NCBI GenBank assembly: GCA_040512755.1 | Contig: JBEVEP010000306.1 | Location: 1-5,419 of the forward strand | DNA from: JBEVEP01 sp040512755 | GTDB taxonomy: Bacteria; Pseudomonadota; Alphaproteobacteria; Rhizobiales; Rhizobiaceae | DNA length: 5,419 nt | Direction of reading: 5' to 3' | Part shown: in pieces, positions 5,396 through 5,419 of the stretch | Layout of the letters: each line of letters starts with the position of its first letter | Numbering within the stretch: position 1 is the stretch's first letter | Notes under the pieces: generated by a model | The model's input: the letters and a program-made list of their open reading frames with translations, nothing else | The model's database searches: none | Told to the model about the DNA's origin: nothing | Position numbers and translations under genes: made by a program

Positions 5396-5419
5396 CCATT
5401 TCCGGTTCGGTCGCCCGTT

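Overview
The window looks like chromosomal DNA from a GC-rich alphaproteobacterium, probably of the Bradyrhizobium, Rhodopseudomonas or Mesorhizobium type. The grounds are base composition, protein family style, an IS481-type transposase relic, a formate dehydrogenase delta-subunit relic, and FixK/FNR-type operators with the form TTGAT-N4-ATCAA. Species cannot be fixed from the sequence alone.

Layout: (1) Positions 1-303, minus: the N-terminal part of an exported mono-haem cytochrome c, cut by the window edge. (2) 304-497: a divergent control region with a perfect FNR/FixK box (368-381) and a weaker second box (411-424) placed correctly for the plus-strand gene. (3) 498-1334, plus: a tandem-domain universal stress protein (USP). 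(4) 1470-3218, minus: a compact three-gene unit transcribed hsp20, then DUF2267, then a predicted phosphoribosyltransferase. The last two genes overlap, and a strong hairpin lies after hsp20. (5) 3219-3443: a long leader/promoter region for hsp20 with a second perfect FNR/FixK box at 3430-3443. (6) About 3550-4166: decayed DNA, with a multiply frameshifted IS481-type transposase N-terminus and a 5'-damaged formate dehydrogenase delta subunit (fdsD), both minus strand. (7) 4167-4994, minus: a second tandem-domain USP, with a third, near-perfect FNR/FixK box (5051-5064) just upstream. (8) 4995-5419: this box plus mostly unassigned sequence with one doubtful small ORF carrying two CxxC pairs.

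How it fits together: each intact transcription unit that starts inside the window (cytochrome c, USP1, hsp20-DUF2267-phosphoribosyltransferase, USP2) has an FNR/FixK-like palindrome upstream. The simplest reading is a small low-oxygen survival regulon combining stress-protein sensors, a holdase chaperone, a predicted phosphoribosyltransferase and an electron carrier. The combination of USPs, Hsp20 and a phosphoribosyltransferase recalls the contents of the mycobacterial DosR dormancy regulon, here apparently under a Crp/Fnr-type regulator. That comparison is inference from gene families, not from any search.
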